Shown: positions 62,859 to 64,000 of the stretch, piece by piece
Layout of the letters: each line of letters opens with the position of its first letter
Numbering within the stretch: position 1 is the first letter of the stretch
Source: an uncultured Mogibacterium sp.
GTDB lineage: Bacteria; Bacillota; Clostridia; Peptostreptococcales; Anaerovoracaceae
Assembly: GCF_938041965.1 (NCBI RefSeq)
Contig: NZ_CALISE010000019.1
Coordinates: 163,458 to 227,457 of the forward strand
Length of the DNA: 64,000 nt
Reading direction: 5' to 3'
Position numbers and translations under genes: made by a program
Notes under the pieces: generated by a model
Database searches by the model: none
Seen by the model: the letters and a program-made list of their open reading frames with translations, nothing else
Told to the model about the DNA's origin: nothing

Positions 62859-63692
62859 ATGAATACCAAGACGAGGCTAAAATCAACGATTGCGATTGTA
62901 ATATCTGCATTGCTCATTCTATCTATTGTAGGCTGCAGCAAGAAAGAGCCTAAGAAAGAGGAAAAGAAGCCATCAAAACCAAAAGTCGCTGAGAAGCACG
63001 AGCAGAACAGGAAAGCAGCATATAGTGCGTATAAGACCGTCATCGAGCAGAATAGTACGACGATAAAAGCCTACTCATGGCAGACCGTCCCAGGCAAGAA
63101 TACATATAATGCTAGAGGTATAGATAGACCTATAGCACTGTGCGACGTGGATGGTGACAAGATTCCAGAGCTGTTCTTCTTCACCTCGCAGAATCAAGGC
63201 ATAGCAAGACTGCATATATATACGTTCAATGGTAAGGAGGCCGTAGAGCTCAGCTATACTGGCTTTAATGATGATGTTAATGAAGGCAGATTGTCTGACG
63301 TGATGGCAGCAGCTGGCACTTCGTATGTCGTGTATAAGGGCAAGGAAGCAAATACTCTATACATGTATGATTCGAGCGGCGATGATTACATGCAGTACAA
63401 TATCCACAAGTACACAATGAAGAATTCGAAGCTTGAGCTGGTTGAAACCCTATCTAACCGTGTTAGCCAAGATGATTCGGGAAATACTTCGGATGTATAT
63501 AAAAGGAACGGTAAAACCGTGCCAAATGCACAGGGCGGCAAGTCGTTTACAAGTTCATTCGCACAACTTGACAAAGCCATCATCTTCAGCACCTATAGGG
63601 ACGAGAATAACGTGTCGCTATGGAAGAAGTTCAGCTTTGATGGTGCGCTCTGCATATCGTATGATCAGGCGATAACTAAACTGAGCGAGTAG
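62859..63692 (+). CDS. Putative lipoprotein, 277 aa
   Basis: A signal peptide with positive N-terminus, hydrophobic core (about 10-24) and lipobox SIVGC is followed by a lysine/glutamate-rich linker. A folded domain begins with an ALCDVDGDKIPELFFF segment resembling the D-x-D-x-D calcium-binding (VCBS/FG-GAP-like) pattern. Membrane-anchored on the outer face. GGGAGG precedes the ATG. No exact family known. Confidence 0.82.
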   Translation: MNTKTRLKSTIAIVISALLILSIVGCSKKEPKKEEKKPSKPKVAEKHEQNRKAAYSAYKTVIEQNSTTIKAYSWQTVPGKNTYNARGIDRPIALCDVDGDKIPELFFFTSQNQGIARLHIYTFNGKEAVELSYTGFNDDVNEGRLSDVMAAAGTSYVVYKGKEANTLYMYDSSGDDYMQYNIHKYTMKNSKLELVETLSNRVSQDDSGNTSDVYKRNGKTVPNAQGGKSFTSSFAQLDKAIIFSTYRDENNVSLWKKFSFDGALCISYDQAITKLSE

Positions 63693-63735
63693 TTGCGATT
63701 GCTTCGCTACATGGTCTCATAATAATAACAAAATG

Positions 63736-63767
63736 ATTGGGTACATATTCGTACCCAATTTTTTTGT
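63736..63767 (+). terminator. Intrinsic terminator after the lipoprotein gene
   Basis: ATTGGGTAC-ATATTC-GTACCCAAT is a perfect 9-bp stem followed by TTTTTTT. Confidence 0.9.
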
Positions 63768-63841
63768 ATAAGTAAAACCACGCGTTGGACGCGTGGTTCC
63801 GTAAAGGCTTTGCCTATGAGCAGAAATTGAAAATAAAAAAA

Positions 63842-63898
63842 CCTTCTGCTACACTTTGAATGCGGTCTGTCAGCTGCAAACAAAGGAACAGAAGGAGG
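63842..63898 (+). promoter_or_regulatory. Leader hairpin hiding the tnpA ribosome binding site
   Basis: CCTTCTG (63842-63848) pairs with CAGAAGG (63889-63895) and CTTTG (63854-63858) with CAAAG (63881-63885). The ribosome binding site AAGGAGG (63892-63898) lies in the outer stem, so translation of tnpA is likely repressed by folding, as known for IS200. Confidence 0.75.
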
Positions 63899-63907
63899 TG
63901 CATTCAC

Positions 63908-64000
63908 ATGGGAGTGAATGACATAAATAGTTTAGCGCATTCAAAGTGGAACTGCAAATATCACATAGTTTTCGCACCCAAATATAGAAGAATGGTGTTT
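63908..64000 (+). CDS. tnpA: IS200-family Y1 transposase TnpA (3' truncated by window)
   Basis: 31 codons are visible. The KWNCKYHIVFAPKYRRMVF segment is the typical IS200/IS605 TnpA start, with the conserved HIVFxPKYR motif. The catalytic HUH and tyrosine motifs lie outside the window. Makes a DNA strand nick through a tyrosine in single-strand transposition. Confidence 0.92.
   Translation, partial: MGVNDINSLAHSKWNCKYHIVFAPKYRRMVF

Larger units (their letters stand above)
63770..64000 (+). mobile_element. IS200/IS605-family element, left end (truncated by window)
   Basis: A subterminal hairpin AACCACGCG-TTGGA-CGCGTGGTT at 63777-63799 is of the kind recognised by Y1 transposases. It is followed by the leader and start of an IS200-type tnpA gene. 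The element continues beyond the window. Confidence 0.85.

Overview
The window looks like the chromosome of a low-to-mid GC anaerobic Gram-positive bacterium (Bacillota, class Clostridia; a Mogibacterium/Eubacterium-like member of the Peptostreptococcales is my guess, not proven). Supporting signs are strong AGGAGG ribosome binding sites, a CIRCE-controlled groES-groEL, a hybrid cluster protein beside a Crp/Fnr regulator, and phage proteins carrying the LQxFA leader typical of Firmicutes Prp substrates.

Region 1 (1 to about 29.3 kb) is the right part of a siphovirus-type prophage, all on the plus strand. It has an early/replication block (partial PAPS-reductase-like protein, SbcC-like ATPase, Sak4-like ATPase, DUF669, SF2 helicase, PriCT-2 primase/helicase, a repeat-rich putative origin, RusA, MazG-like, an ArpU-like late regulator). 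This is followed by an AT-rich two-gene cargo, packaging (terS, terL), head (portal, MuF, HExxH protein, Prp protease, scaffold, capsid), connector and tail genes (HK97 gp10, tail tube, two-frame chaperone, tape measure, Dit, Tal), and lysis genes (XhlA, holin, amidase). The integrase and left attachment site lie outside the window. Prp is next to three structural proteins that carry Prp-type leader motifs, so a proteolytic maturation pathway is likely.

Region 2 (29.5-50.4 kb) is host chromosome: a small HTH protein, a DUF2207 membrane protein, rsmE, a radical SAM/SPASM protein, carB behind an attenuator-like terminator, a nitroreductase, trmO, an S4 RNA-binding protein, ridA, an OGG-type glycosylase, CIRCE-groES-groEL, a Crp/Fnr regulator, hcp plus a partner gene, and guaB-guaA.

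Region 3 (50.4-61.3 kb) is an AT-rich defence island directly downstream of guaA. It contains an Ec67-like retron (a recognisable msr-msd RNA bounded by a perfect 11-bp a1/a2 repeat, plus a reverse transcriptase-Toprim fusion). Next come a decayed IS3-family element sitting at the start of a frameshifted SacI-like restriction endonuclease gene that has no methyltransferase here, a complete qatABCD operon, and an apparently intact IS256-family element. The retron and Qat are known anti-phage system types; no wholly new system is proven, but the retron RNA, the Qat operon and the phage Prp-substrate set are the most rewarding loci.

Region 4 (61.3-64 kb) returns to host genes (a hypothetical protein, a LigB/DODA-type dioxygenase, a lipoprotein) and ends inside an IS200-like element whose ribosome binding site is buried in a hairpin.
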